A stretch of 64,000 bases of DNA from Chryseobacterium lathyri (GCF_003290185.1 NZ_QNFY01000018.1:1-64000); one strand, 5' to 3'. Shown: positions 52,699-62,018, counted from the stretch's first letter. Made by a program: numbers and translations. The notes: generated from the letters alone by a model not told the origin.

Positions 52699-54135
52699 TT
52701 ATTTAGCTTCGAAATATACTCTTCTGTTAGCTCTGTTTTTCCATTCAGGACATTTAGTAGCTGGTTCGCACTCAGGGTATTTAAGGTCTTTTTCACCTCT
52801 ACCGATTGCGTTCAGTTTAGAAGATTCTACTCCGTTTTTGATCAAATAGTTTTTAACGCTATTCGCTCTTCTTTCAGATAGCTTTTGGTTATAAGCATCA
52901 GAAGCTCTTGTATCTGTAGCTCCGATTACGTTATACGCACCGTTTGAAGAGTTGATATATGAAACAGCATTATTTAAGATCGGAGTGTTTGAAGGTAAAA
53001 TTCTGTCAGAATTTAAATCAAACTCAATTCCTTCAAGCTTAGTTTCTGTTTCTACTACAGGTCCTGCAGTTGTTGTAGGACATCCGTTGTTTTCAACAGG
53101 TCCAGGAACAGTTACACACTTGTCGTAAAGGTCAATTACACCGTCAAGGTCAGTATCAAGAGCAACACCAGCACCATCCACTCTTGCACCAGCAGGAGTA
53201 TCAAGCTGTCTGTCCCAATCGTCACAAACTCCGTCGTTATCAGCATCACCTTTTTTACATACTTCAATATCCTGGTTTTTGTTAGCCAAAACATCAAGTT
53301 TGTAATAGATTTCCTGCAACGGATCATGCCACATTAGGTGAGATTCGTGTTTTCCTAATTTCAAGGTAAGACCTAAAGTAGCATTAAAGAAGTTATCTGA
53401 TACCTGCTCTTCACGTTTGTTGATCGCACTGTATTTGTCACCTCCTCCATCGAATTCATCATCACCAGTTACTACATACATTACTCTACCTTCAAGATCA
53501 AGTCTGTTGTTGATTTTGTATTTTAAACCGGTACCAGCCTGCATGAACATTGAACCTAATTTGAAAGGTTTAACTTCAGTAGCAAGTCTTTGCCCGTTAA
53601 TATCTTTCTGATAAGCTCTGTAAGCAATAGTACCTATACCTGCATACCCGTGAAGCGCCCATCTGAAAGGTGAATGATTATCAACTCTTCTCAATAGATT
53701 AGAGAAGTTGATGTCTCCCAATAAAGAGATCGCATCATACTGAGTTCTTGCACCTACAGCTGTTGCATCTGGAGCAGCATCTTTAGTGTTGAACCATCCT
53801 TGTCTTGTTTCACCTCTGTCATATTGTAATTTTAAACCGAACGCATGAGTGATCGCTTTATCAATACTTACATAAGCAGAGTAACCGAAAAGGTTTTTAC
53901 CGTTACCATTCTTGATAGATGTTAAATCACCTGACTGTAACAGGGGTACACCTGCACCGGCTGAAATAGACCAGTCATTGAATCTTTTTGACTGATTGGT
54001 AAACGGAGAAACATTCGCAGAACCAGAAGAAAATGTGTTTGGATATTCTCCATTTGAAACTGCTGTTGAGTCTTGCGCATAGCTAGCGGCTGGAATTGCC
54101 ATTGCTAATGCTACAATTGCTAAACTTAATTTCAT
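52699..54135 (-). CDS. OmpA family outer-membrane protein with thrombospondin type 3 repeats
   Basis: 478 residues with signal peptide MKLSLAIVALAMAIPAASYAQ. An N-terminal beta-barrel region (~40-265) is followed by calcium-binding TSP3-like repeats (GDADNDGVCDDWDRQLDTP, DTDLDGVIDLYDKC) and a C-terminal OmpA peptidoglycan-binding domain (VIGATDTRASDAYNQKLSERRANSVKNYL ... IGRGEKDLKYP). Links the outer membrane to the cell wall. Paralogous to the next gene upstream. Note the unusual D-T in place of the common GHTD in the peptidoglycan site (ATDTR). Confidence 0.93.
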   Translation of the reverse strand: MKLSLAIVALAMAIPAASYAQDSTAVSNGEYPNTFSSGSANVSPFTNQSKRFNDWSISAGAGVPLLQSGDLTSIKNGNGKNLFGYSAYVSIDKAITHAFGLKLQYDRGETRQGWFNTKDAAPDATAVGARTQYDAISLLGDINFSNLLRRVDNHSPFRWALHGYAGIGTIAYRAYQKDINGQRLATEVKPFKLGSMFMQAGTGLKYKINNRLDLEGRVMYVVTGDDEFDGGGDKYSAINKREEQVSDNFFNATLGLTLKLGKHESHLMWHDPLQEIYYKLDVLANKNQDIEVCKKGDADNDGVCDDWDRQLDTPAGARVDGAGVALDTDLDGVIDLYDKCVTVPGPVENNGCPTTTAGPVVETETKLEGIEFDLNSDRILPSNTPILNNAVSYINSSNGAYNVIGATDTRASDAYNQKLSERRANSVKNYLIKNGVESSKLNAIGRGEKDLKYPECEPATKCPEWKNRANRRVYFEAK

Positions 54136-54194
54136 AGTGTATTTTTTTATTTTAGTTAATTAAATGATTTTATTGTAATAAAAACAGTTGTTTC

Positions 54195-55304
54195 TTATTT
54201 TGTAGGACAACCGTTGTTTTCAACAGGTCCGGGAACCGTTACGCATTTATCATACAGATCAATCACTCCGTCAAGATCCATATCCAATGCTACACCGGCG
54301 CCATCTACTCTTGCTCCTGCAGGAGTATCAAGCTGTCTGTCCCAGTCATCACATACACCGTCATTATCCGCGTCTCCTTTTTCGCATACTACAAGTTCTG
54401 TAGCTGCATTTTCTAAAACGCTTGTTCTGTAGTATGCTTCCTGAAGTGGGTCATGCCATGCCAAGTGTGATAATTTGTTTCCTAATTTGAAAGAAACTCC
54501 TAAAGTCACAGTCCAGGCATTATCAGATCTTGAATCACTGATCATATTATACTTTGAACCTGGAGTTGCCGGATCGTAGTCGTTGGGATCAGCCCATCCG
54601 CCTCCGTCGAATTCATCATCACCACTTATGATATACATTGTTCTTGCTTCAATGTCGATAAGTTTAGATACTTTGTATTTTAATCCTGCTCCAAACTGAT
54701 AGTATAAAGAGTTAATGTCGAACTCCTTATTAATAAATAAAGGAATTCTCTTCGGATTTTCGCTCCATCTGAATTCATTCCCGTCATGCAAAGAAGTGTT
54801 GTAACCTTGGAATCCTATTCCTGCATAACCGTGTAGTGCCCATCTGTAAGGAGAATGATTATCAACTCTTCTCAATAAATTGGAAAAATTAACATCTCCC
54901 ATTAAAGCAACCTGATCAAACTTGGTAGTTGCCGTACCTACTCCGGCTGCAGCACCTGCTGAACCCGGTAACATTGCTTTCTGCTTTGTTTCACCTCTCT
55001 GATAGATAAGGCTTAATCCAAAAACATGAGTGATCTGCTTATCAATACTTACGTAAGCATTATACCCCCAGTTTACCTTTTTGTCATAAAAAGATCTAAG
55101 ATCAGAATGCGCCATGAATGCAGCACCTCCACCAACGGAAATAGACCAGTCGTTGAAACGTCTGGCTTTGTTGTCAAAACGCTGTACATTAGCGGAACCT
55201 GAAGAGAAGGTATTAGGGTACTCACTAGATGAGTTTACTGTGGTACTATCCTGGGCATAAGCCGCGATAGGTAGTGTGGCCAATAATAATAAACCTAATT
55301 TCAT
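54195..55304 (-). CDS. OmpA-like porin paralogue lacking the OmpA C-terminal domain
   Basis: 369 residues, signal peptide MKLGLLLLATLPIAAYAQ. Clear paralogue of the 52699 gene over its whole length (shared SEYPNTFSSGSANV, DNHSPYRWALHGYAGIG, GDADNDGVCDDWDRQLDTP, VTVPGPVENNGCP). It stops right after NNGCPTK, where the OmpA peptidoglycan-binding domain starts in its neighbour. The 59-bp gap holds no remnant of the lost domain. It probably inserts as a barrel without anchoring to peptidoglycan. Confidence 0.9.
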   Translation of the reverse strand: MKLGLLLLATLPIAAYAQDSTTVNSSSEYPNTFSSGSANVQRFDNKARRFNDWSISVGGGAAFMAHSDLRSFYDKKVNWGYNAYVSIDKQITHVFGLSLIYQRGETKQKAMLPGSAGAAAGVGTATTKFDQVALMGDVNFSNLLRRVDNHSPYRWALHGYAGIGFQGYNTSLHDGNEFRWSENPKRIPLFINKEFDINSLYYQFGAGLKYKVSKLIDIEARTMYIISGDDEFDGGGWADPNDYDPATPGSKYNMISDSRSDNAWTVTLGVSFKLGNKLSHLAWHDPLQEAYYRTSVLENAATELVVCEKGDADNDGVCDDWDRQLDTPAGARVDGAGVALDMDLDGVIDLYDKCVTVPGPVENNGCPTK

Positions 55305-55325
55305 ATATGTTTTTTATGTTTTATT

Positions 55326-55742
55326 TTAGATAAAATCTTTCAATAATATTTTAGAAAATTCCCTTTCATATAAATGCTTTTGATGGGGTATCTCTAATTT
55401 CTCTGATCTGAATTTCAGATCGTTATATTTAATGATATCAATATCTATTATTCTATCGCTATAACCGCCAGATGCAGATGAATCTTTAGTTCTTCCCATC
55501 TCAACTTCTATATTTTTAATAAAATCAAGCAGTTGTATTGGCGAGAAAGACGTGAATATTTCTGATGCAATATTACAAAAAATATTGGAACTAACAAATT
55601 CTACAGGTTCGGTTATTAAAAATTCGCTTGTTTGTGAAATGTAATTACCGCCCTCACTGATTTTTTTTAAAGCCAGTTCTAAATTTTTTTTTTGATCTCC
55701 TAGGTTACTTCCTAGTAACAAAACTACCTTATGCTGCGACAT
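55326..55742 (-). CDS. folK: 2-amino-4-hydroxy-6-hydroxymethyldihydropteridine diphosphokinase
   Basis: 138 residues. Motifs: VVLLLGSNLGDQKKNLELAL at the start, EFLITEPVEF, IEVEMGRTKDSSASGGYSDRIIDIDII (the RxxxxxxxPRxxDxD-type loop, here with the dihedral GGYSDRIIDIDI) and EIPHQKHLYEREF. Transfers pyrophosphate from ATP to the product of FolB. Divergent from sppA, only 21 bp apart. Confidence 0.93.
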   Translation of the reverse strand: MSQHKVVLLLGSNLGDQKKNLELALKKISEGGNYISQTSEFLITEPVEFVSSNIFCNIASEIFTSFSPIQLLDFIKNIEVEMGRTKDSSASGGYSDRIIDIDIIKYNDLKFRSEKLEIPHQKHLYEREFSKILLKDFI

Positions 55743-55763
55743 ATTGGAAAATTGATTGATTTT

Positions 55764-57518
55764 ATGAGAAGTTTCTTTAAAAACGTATTGGCAAATATAG
55801 TGGCTATTGTCCTATTATGTGCCTTATTTTTCGTCTTTTTCATTATGATGCTTGTGTTCAGTTCTATGGGGAATGACAAATCTGTTGTGGTGAAAAATAA
55901 TTCTGTTCTTACGATTAATTTAAAGACTAATATAATAGACAGTCCTACTGAAGAGGAAATGGGCCTCTTCAATATCAGTGACAAAAGCAAGAGCGTAATG
56001 CTTTATGATGTGCTGGAAGCTATTAAAAAGGCTAAGACAGATGATCATATTAAAGGGATAAGTATTGAAGCTGATAACTTTCATGCAGGCATGACCCAGA
56101 TTGATGATATAAGAAATGCTATTGAAGACTTTAAAAAGAGCGGAAAATTTGTATATGCCTATGGAAATGCTGTTTCCCAGGCCTCTTATTATTTAGGTTC
56201 TGTTGCCGACAAGTATTATCTTAACCCATCAGGAATGATAGAACTGAAAGGGCTGGCTACTGAGGTGACATTCTTTAAAGACTTTGCTGATAAATATGGA
56301 ATTGGTATAGAAGTGATAAGACATGGGAAATTTAAATCAGCGGTTGAACCTTTTTTAAGAAATGATATTTCTCCTGAAAATAAAGAACAGCTGGGTACTC
56401 TTTTAAATGATATCTGGAAAAATACATCCACTAAAATGGCAGTTTCAAGAAAAATTGATACTGCACAGTTTAAAATGGTTGTTGACAGCTTATACGGGAT
56501 GATCCCTGAATTAGGATTAAAGTACAAGCTTGCCGACAAACTGATCCAGAAAACAGAGTATGATCAGATGATAAAATCAAAACTTAGCCTTAAAGAAAAG
56601 GAAAAGCTGAATAAAGTATCATTAGCGGGCTATATCAGTTCTTATGCAGATGAAGATAAGTCCGGAGAGAAAGTAGCTGTATTGTATGCGTCAGGAGGAA
56701 TTAACAATGGTGATGGTTATAACGAGATCTATTCTGAAAAATATATAAAATACATCAAAGATCTTCAGAATGATGATAAAGTAAAAGCGGTTGTTTTCAG
56801 AATTAATTCTCCGGGGGGAAGTGCTAATGCTTCAGATGAAATTTTATTTGAATTACAGCAGCTTAAAAAGAAAAAGCCATTGGTAGTTTCTTTTGGAGAC
56901 TATGCAGCTTCAGGAGGATATTATATTGCGATGGCTGCAGATAAAATTTATTCAGAGCCTAATACGCTGACAGGGTCTATCGGAGTTTTCGGAGTGATAC
57001 CTTATTATAAGGATATTGCAAACAAAAATGGTATCCGTTCTGATATTGTTGCTACCAATGCCAATTCTCAATATTATTCACCTCTGAACGGCGTTACCCC
57101 TTACGGAGTAAATCTGATCACCAGAAGTGTGGAAGGAACCTATAAAAGGTTTGTATATTTTGTAACGCAGAACAGAAAGCAGACTTTCGAGCAGATTGAC
57201 AATGTTGGCGGAGGAAGAGTATGGAGTGGGGCACGTGCTAAGGAGATCGGTCTTGTCGATGAGCTTGGAACTCTGAATGATGCGGTAAAGTTTGCAGCAC
57301 AGAAAGCAGGATTGAAATCTTATCATGTGTCTTCTTATCCTAAAAGAATGTCTCCATTTGAGCAATTTTTCAAAGATCTGAATGAGGAAGATATTTCTGC
57401 AAGAATCATTAAAAATAAAATAGGTAAAGCCAACTATGAAATTCTTCAGCAGATTACAGATCAAAAACTGCAGTCTGAGGTGAAAATGGAAATGCCTTAC
57501 CAGATCAAAATCAACTAA
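55764..57518 (+). CDS. sppA: Signal peptide peptidase SppA, 67K type
   Basis: 584 residues from MRSFFKNVLANIV; the longer frame begins inside folK with TTG and is rejected. N-terminal membrane anchor (VLANIVAIVLLCALFFVFFIMM). Two S49 halves: the first has the general-base Lys context RHGKFKSAVEPF; the second has VVFRINSPGGSANASDEI, YAASGGYYIAMAADKIY and the nucleophile Ser in TLTGSIGVFG. Degrades leftover signal peptides in the inner membrane. Confidence 0.94.
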   Translation: MRSFFKNVLANIVAIVLLCALFFVFFIMMLVFSSMGNDKSVVVKNNSVLTINLKTNIIDSPTEEEMGLFNISDKSKSVMLYDVLEAIKKAKTDDHIKGISIEADNFHAGMTQIDDIRNAIEDFKKSGKFVYAYGNAVSQASYYLGSVADKYYLNPSGMIELKGLATEVTFFKDFADKYGIGIEVIRHGKFKSAVEPFLRNDISPENKEQLGTLLNDIWKNTSTKMAVSRKIDTAQFKMVVDSLYGMIPELGLKYKLADKLIQKTEYDQMIKSKLSLKEKEKLNKVSLAGYISSYADEDKSGEKVAVLYASGGINNGDGYNEIYSEKYIKYIKDLQNDDKVKAVVFRINSPGGSANASDEILFELQQLKKKKPLVVSFGDYAASGGYYIAMAADKIYSEPNTLTGSIGVFGVIPYYKDIANKNGIRSDIVATNANSQYYSPLNGVTPYGVNLITRSVEGTYKRFVYFVTQNRKQTFEQIDNVGGGRVWSGARAKEIGLVDELGTLNDAVKFAAQKAGLKSYHVSSYPKRMSPFEQFFKDLNEEDISARIIKNKIGKANYEILQQITDQKLQSEVKMEMPYQIKIN

Positions 57519-57534
57519 ACTAAATTATATTGTA

Positions 57535-57573
57535 CAAAAAATCCCGGGACTGAATTCAGTTCCGGGATTTTAT
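57535..57573. terminator. Bidirectional terminator (sppA / GlsB-type gene)
   Basis: AAAAATCCCGGGACTGAA / TTCAGTTCCGGGATTTT hairpin between convergent genes, with A and T runs. Confidence 0.88.
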
Positions 57574-57589
57574 TTTTTATCTACTCGTA

Positions 57590-57844
57590 TTAGCCTTTCC
57601 TAGTAGCCATTCCGTAAATCCAGAGAACGATAAGTGCTCCTCCTACGGCTAAAAGCATACTTCTGAAATCGAAACTGTCTGTAGTTCCCCATCCCAAAAG
57701 GCTGCCTATAAATCCTCCTACGAAAGCTCCAACAATTCCTAAAATAATCGTCATCAGCCAACCGCCACCTTGTGTTCCAGGCATAATAAGTTTTGCAATT
57801 GCACCTGCGATAAGACCAAATATGATCCAAGTTAAAATTCCCAT
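57590..57844 (-). CDS. GlsB/YeaQ/YmgE family stress-response membrane protein
   Basis: 84 residues, Gly-rich with three hydrophobic segments: MGILTWIIFGLIAGAIAKLI, GGWLMTIILGIVGAFVGGFI and LAVGGALIVLWIYGMA. Typical of the transglycosylase-associated family, which responds to envelope stress. Confidence 0.9.
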   Translation of the reverse strand: MGILTWIIFGLIAGAIAKLIMPGTQGGGWLMTIILGIVGAFVGGFIGSLLGWGTTDSFDFRSMLLAVGGALIVLWIYGMATRKG

Positions 57845-57912
57845 AGTTCTAAATTTTTAATTGTTAATGTATAAAATTTGATATCTAAGTTAAAGATAAA
57901 ATATGATAAATA

Positions 57913-58866
57913 TCATCTTTTCTTGAAAAAAGAGTCTACAAATTCTGTACCATTAAACAATTGAAGATCCTGCATCTTCTCGCCTACCCCTATATATTTT
58001 ACCGGAATCTGGAACTGATCTGATATCCCTATAACAACACCGCCTTTAGCTGTGCCGTCAAGCTTTGTTACTGCCAATGCATTCACTTCTGTGGCTGCTG
58101 TAAACTGTTTTGCCTGTTCAAATGCATTCTGTCCTGTAGATCCGTCAAGAACCAGAAGAATCTCATGAGGAGCATCTGGAATTACTTTCTGCATGACTCT
58201 TTTGATCTTCGAAAGTTCATTCATCAGGTTGATTTTATTATGAAGTCTTCCCGCAGTATCAATAATCACTACATCTGCACCCTGTGCAACAGCACTCTGT
58301 ACCGTGTCAAAAGCCACAGAAGCCGGATCTGATCCCATATCCTGTTTTACGATAGGAACTCCCACTCTTTCGCTCCAGATGGTCAGCTGATCTACCGCTG
58401 CCGCCCTGAAGGTATCTGCGGCACCAAGGACAACCTTTTTTCCTTCAGACTTAAACTGGTGAGCAAGTTTTCCGATTGTAGTGGTTTTCCCAACTCCGTT
58501 CACGCCAACTACCATGATGACATACGGTTTTTTTGAACTGTCTATATTTCCTGTTCCTGCATGAGGGTTTTCAAGAAGCAGCCCGGAGATTTCTTCACGG
58601 AGAATATTGTCAAGTTCGCCTACACCCACATATTTATCGCGGGCAACGCGTTCTTCAATTCTTTCTATGATTTTGATGGTTGTAGATGCGCCTACGTCAG
58701 ATGCAATCAGTATTTCCTCCAGGTTATCCAGTACTTCATCATCTACTTTGCTTTTACCGACTACGGCTTTCGTCATTTTTTCAAAGAAACCCTGGCTGGA
58801 TTTTTCCAGGCCTTTATCTAAAGTTTCTTTTTCTTCTTTTTTGAAAATATTTTTAAACCAACTCAT
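57913..58866 (-). CDS. ftsY: Signal recognition particle receptor FtsY
   Basis: 317 residues: an NG-domain form without a long acidic A domain, as is usual in Bacteroidota. N domain begins MSWFKNIFKKEEKETLDKG. G-domain motifs: VVGVNGVGKTTTIGKLA (G1), DTFRAAAVDQLTIW, IDTAGRLHNKINLM (G3), TKLDGTAKGGVVIGI (G4-G5). GTPase that docks SRP-ribosome complexes at the membrane. Its ATG overlaps the stop of the ridA gene (ATGA). Confidence 0.96.
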   Translation of the reverse strand: MSWFKNIFKKEEKETLDKGLEKSSQGFFEKMTKAVVGKSKVDDEVLDNLEEILIASDVGASTTIKIIERIEERVARDKYVGVGELDNILREEISGLLLENPHAGTGNIDSSKKPYVIMVVGVNGVGKTTTIGKLAHQFKSEGKKVVLGAADTFRAAAVDQLTIWSERVGVPIVKQDMGSDPASVAFDTVQSAVAQGADVVIIDTAGRLHNKINLMNELSKIKRVMQKVIPDAPHEILLVLDGSTGQNAFEQAKQFTAATEVNALAVTKLDGTAKGGVVIGISDQFQIPVKYIGVGEKMQDLQLFNGTEFVDSFFKKR

Positions 58867-59342
58867 AGTTCATTCTTATTTGTTTTTATAACTGCCGTAG
58901 CCTCTACTTCTATAAGGACGTCATCTCTGAAAAGACGGCTCACTTCCACAAGGCTGCTTACAGGAGGATTTTGAAGGTTGATATATAAGTCACGGATTTT
59001 TCTAAAGTCTGGTGTTTTGGAAATATCAGTAATGAAGATTCCCAGTTTTACAATATCCTTTCCTGTAGCTCCATATTCTTTCAGGATGAATTCGATGTTT
59101 TTAAAAACCTGTTGGGTCTGCTTCTCAACATCGTTTCCTACAAGATTACCCGAAGCATCCAGCGGTACCTGTCCTGAAAGTAAAATCATTGTAGAAGTTC
59201 CACAGTCTATACTTACCGATTGTGAAAGCCCTTTAATGGTAAAAACCTCCGGGGAGCCTTTGTATTCTACATTGTTCATTTTTTCCTGACCGAATGAAAA
59301 TAGAAAAATTTCTGTGAAAACCAGAATGAAAATCTTTTTCAT
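58863..59342 (-). CDS. Exported RidA/YjgF family protein
   Basis: 159 residues. A signal peptide MKKIFILVFTEIFLFSFGQ precedes a full RidA domain (GGTSTMILLSGQVPLDASGN-like region, KQTQQVFKNIEFILKEYGAT, PPVSSLVEVSRLF with the usual Arg position shifted, VLIEVEATAVI). Cytosolic RidA deaminates reactive enamines; this copy appears to be exported, so its substrate is probably different. Overlaps ftsY by four bases. A TATCTTTG element (minus, 59377-59384) lies 35 bp upstream. Confidence 0.85.
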   Translation of the reverse strand: MKKIFILVFTEIFLFSFGQEKMNNVEYKGSPEVFTIKGLSQSVSIDCGTSTMILLSGQVPLDASGNLVGNDVEKQTQQVFKNIEFILKEYGATGKDIVKLGIFITDISKTPDFRKIRDLYINLQNPPVSSLVEVSRLFRDDVLIEVEATAVIKTNKNEL

Positions 59343-59386
59343 ATGGATATATTTAATTGATTAATCATCTGGTGAACAAAGATAAC

Positions 59387-59419
59387 AAAAAAACTACCCA
59401 AAATATGAGTAGTTTTTTA
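59387..59419 (-). terminator. Terminator of the rpmB-rpmG-DUF4295 operon
   Basis: AAAAAACTAC / GTAGTTTTTT hairpin with a 13-base loop region and T-run on the minus strand. Confidence 0.7.
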
Positions 59420-59439
59420 TATTGTAAATAAAGTGGAGA

Positions 59440-59592
59440 TTATTTCTTCAAATAACCGTCTACTTCGTCTGCATTCATTACTTTTTCTTCGAAAACGTAA
59501 GCACCTGACTTAGATGACTTAACCATTTTCACAACTTTAGTCATTTTCTTTGACTGACCGCTTTGTAGGGTTGCTACTACTTTCTTTGCCAT
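59440..59592 (-). CDS. DUF4295 family protein (small ribosome-associated protein)
   Basis: 50 residues, ATG at 59592 and TAA at 59440-59442: MAKKVVATLQSGQSKKMTKV ... EKVMNADEVDGYLKK. Basic N-terminal half and acidic tail. DUF4295 is specific to Bacteroidota and always follows rpmB and rpmG, as here (19 bp after rpmG), so it is taken to be a ribosomal or ribosome-associated protein. Confidence 0.88.
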   Translation of the reverse strand: MAKKVVATLQSGQSKKMTKVVKMVKSSKSGAYVFEEKVMNADEVDGYLKK

Positions 59593-59611
59593 GGTAAATT
59601 ATATTTATAAA

Positions 59612-59794
59612 TTACTTGATTTCTTTGTGAACTGTAACTTTCTTAAGAACAGGATTGTACTTTTTCAATTCCAGTCTCTCAGTAGTGTTCTTTTTATTTT
59701 TAGTAGAAATGTATCTTGACATTCCCGCCATACCACTTTCTTTGTGCTCTGTACATTCAAGGATTACCTGAACTCTATTTCCTTTTTTTGCCAT
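59612..59794 (-). CDS. rpmG: Large ribosomal subunit protein bL33
   Basis: 60 residues: MAKKGNRVQVILECTEHKES, YISTKNKKNTTERLELKKYNP and VHKEIK at the end. This is the Cys-poor form (one Cys), not the four-Cys zinc form. Lies 6 bp after rpmB. Confidence 0.96.
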   Translation of the reverse strand: MAKKGNRVQVILECTEHKESGMAGMSRYISTKNKKNTTERLELKKYNPVLKKVTVHKEIK

Positions 59795-59800
59795 GATTTA

Positions 59801-60043
59801 TTAATTCTTTTTAATCAATCCGTTTCTAGTAGCTCTTTCAATAGCTTCCTCGATTCCAATCTTGTTAATCACTCTCAATCCATGAGCTGATACTTTCAGT
59901 GTTACGTGCTTATCTTGCTCCGGAAGGTAAAACTTCTTCTCCAATAAGTTAATTTCAAAACGACGCTTCGTTTTGTTATTAGCGTGAGAAACGTTGTTAC
60001 CAACCATTGCACGCTTTCCTGTTATTTGGCAAATTCTTGACAT
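59801..60043 (-). CDS. rpmB: Large ribosomal subunit protein bL28
   Basis: 80 residues: MSRICQITGKRAMVGNNVSH, NNKTKRRFEINLL, VTLKVSAHGLRVINKIGIEE. First gene of the rpmB-rpmG-DUF4295 unit. Confidence 0.96.
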   Translation of the reverse strand: MSRICQITGKRAMVGNNVSHANNKTKRRFEINLLEKKFYLPEQDKHVTLKVSAHGLRVINKIGIEEAIERATRNGLIKKN

Positions 60044-60170
60044 ATCTCGATGTTCTTATTTGTATAATATTTGAGGTTGCAAAATAACGAAGAATTTTTT
60101 AGATAGACAAATCTTTTGAAAAATATTTACAAATAACTGACTGATTAATAATCATGATTTTAAAATAAAA

Positions 60171-60233
60171 TATTTCCCGAGACACGCTGAGCCAAGTGAC
60201 TGATATATTTCATGTAAACTTTCCGGGAAATGC
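60171..60233. repeat. Inverted repeat upstream of the VCBS protein
   Basis: ATTTCCCG and CGGGAAAT, 8-bp arms about 47 bp apart, in the non-coding 239 bp between rpmB and the VCBS gene. Could be an RNA hairpin or a mobile-element trace. Confidence 0.35.
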
Positions 60234-60282
60234 AAATCCGAATGTTTTATCTTTGTTTTTAATTAATCTAAATAAAAATAAT

Positions 60283-61995
60283 ATGAAGAGAATTTGTATT
60301 CTTTTATCTATGCTTCCCGTTGGACTTATGGCTCAGGATTATGCAGAGATCCAGACCGGTATGAAAAATTTTTATTACGGATCGGCTGCTACAGAAGATA
60401 TGGATGGTGATGGAAAGCAGGATGTGGTGATCAACGGAGCAATTGATACTGACTATGATGGCAATGTTGACACATCTTTTAACGAAGTATATAGGAATAA
60501 CGGAACTTCGCTGGTGCCTTACGCCAGTCTGGGAGTAGATGCAACGCACCTCGGAGATATAAAATTCATGGATTTTAATAATGATGGTCTTCTGGATATT
60601 ATTTCCACAGGATTAAGCTATAATGATGTTGTTAATTATAAGCATTACAGATTCCGGAACTCAGGAGCGGGCTTTATTAATGAAGCTGTGCTCGACGGAA
60701 AAATCTACGGATCTTTAGAGGCTTTTGATTTTAATAATGACGGTAAGGTAGATTATGCCATTAACGGAACGCAATATGTTGAAGGGGCGGGTTTTCTGAA
60801 TAACCTCGATTTTTATAAGAATACCGGGACTGATTTCGAGATCTTTAAAGGCTGGCAGCCGGGAACACAGAATGGAAGCTTTAAGTTTGTAGATCTCAAT
60901 AATGACAATTTTCTCGACCTTGTTATCCTGGGAATGGAGCAAGGTGATCAACCGGTCTGTAAAGTGTATCTGAACCAGGCAGGAACGCTGACGCCATCAC
61001 AGGATCTTACTGCCCTGACGGGTGGAAAAATGGATTTCGCAGACTTCAATGCAGACGGCTATCAGGATATTGTTATTACAGGTCAGGATGATAGTTATTC
61101 CGGATTTCTTGCCGTACTGATGAATGATGGAACCGGGCATCTGAACACAAAGCAGATAAGCGTTGCTGAGATCTCGGATTCATCTGTAGCTACGGGTGAT
61201 CTGAATAATGACGGATACTATGACTTTATTGTTTCGGGAAATGATGAAAATAACGGTGCTATAGTAAAAACTTTTCTATACAATCCTTCCACTCAGAATT
61301 TTACTGAAAATATACCTACAGGACTGCATGCTTTAGGAGGCCCGGGTTTTGTGAATTTATTTGACTTTGACAACAACAACCGTCTGGATATTTTATTGGC
61401 CGGATTTGATTGGGCAGATCCGGGTATGCCTTCACTGACTAAAATGTTCAAAAATACTTCTACGGAAATTAACCTGAAACCTTTACCTCCTGCAGTTCTT
61501 AATGTAACAAAGACCGGAAACCGCTTTAATTTCTCATGGAGTGGTGCATCTGATGATAAAACCCCAGCGAATGCCCTCCGTTATGAGATTAAAGTTGGAT
61601 CTTCACCCGGAGCCGCTGATATTGCGAAGTATATAGTAACAACACCATCCTGGTTCCTGGATCTGGATCACTCTGTTCAGAATGTGTACTGGAGTGTAAG
61701 ATCAATAGATGCTTCGAAGGTCTTTTCTAATGCTTCAATACAAGGTGCATTGGGAACACGTGATGTAATAATTAACAACAAGGTTTCGGTATATCCGAAT
61801 CCGGCATCAGAGAAAGTATTTATTAAGGGAGAAAAAGTTTCGGATGTTGAAATGTACTCTATGGACGGAAGAAAGCAGAATATTGTTTTGAATGATGATC
61901 AGTCGATCAACGTCTCACATCTCACGAAAGGAGCTTACCTGTTAAAACTGACAACTAAAAACGAGATAACCACTCAAAAACTTATGATTAAATAA
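60283..61995 (+). CDS. FG-GAP/VCBS-repeat secreted protein with T9SS sorting domain
   Basis: 570 residues from MKRICILLSMLPVGLMAQ, a signal peptide; the longer frame to 60196 is rejected. At least six VCBS/FG-GAP calcium-binding repeats of the DxNxDGxxD type (DFNNDGLLDIISTG, DFNNDGKVDYAING, DFNADGYQDIVITG, DLNNDGYYDFIVSG, DFDNNNRLDILLAG). A fibronectin-like domain at ~410-490 precedes the C-terminal T9SS domain (VSVYPNPASEKVFIKGEKV ... KLMIK). Likely surface or secreted adhesin; TATCTTTG at 60248-60255 may be its -7 box. Confidence 0.88.
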   Translation: MKRICILLSMLPVGLMAQDYAEIQTGMKNFYYGSAATEDMDGDGKQDVVINGAIDTDYDGNVDTSFNEVYRNNGTSLVPYASLGVDATHLGDIKFMDFNNDGLLDIISTGLSYNDVVNYKHYRFRNSGAGFINEAVLDGKIYGSLEAFDFNNDGKVDYAINGTQYVEGAGFLNNLDFYKNTGTDFEIFKGWQPGTQNGSFKFVDLNNDNFLDLVILGMEQGDQPVCKVYLNQAGTLTPSQDLTALTGGKMDFADFNADGYQDIVITGQDDSYSGFLAVLMNDGTGHLNTKQISVAEISDSSVATGDLNNDGYYDFIVSGNDENNGAIVKTFLYNPSTQNFTENIPTGLHALGGPGFVNLFDFDNNNRLDILLAGFDWADPGMPSLTKMFKNTSTEINLKPLPPAVLNVTKTGNRFNFSWSGASDDKTPANALRYEIKVGSSPGAADIAKYIVTTPSWFLDLDHSVQNVYWSVRSIDASKVFSNASIQGALGTRDVIINNKVSVYPNPASEKVFIKGEKVSDVEMYSMDGRKQNIVLNDDQSINVSHLTKGAYLLKLTTKNEITTQKLMIK

Positions 61996-62018
61996 AACTG
62001 AAGAGTTCTATTAGTAAG

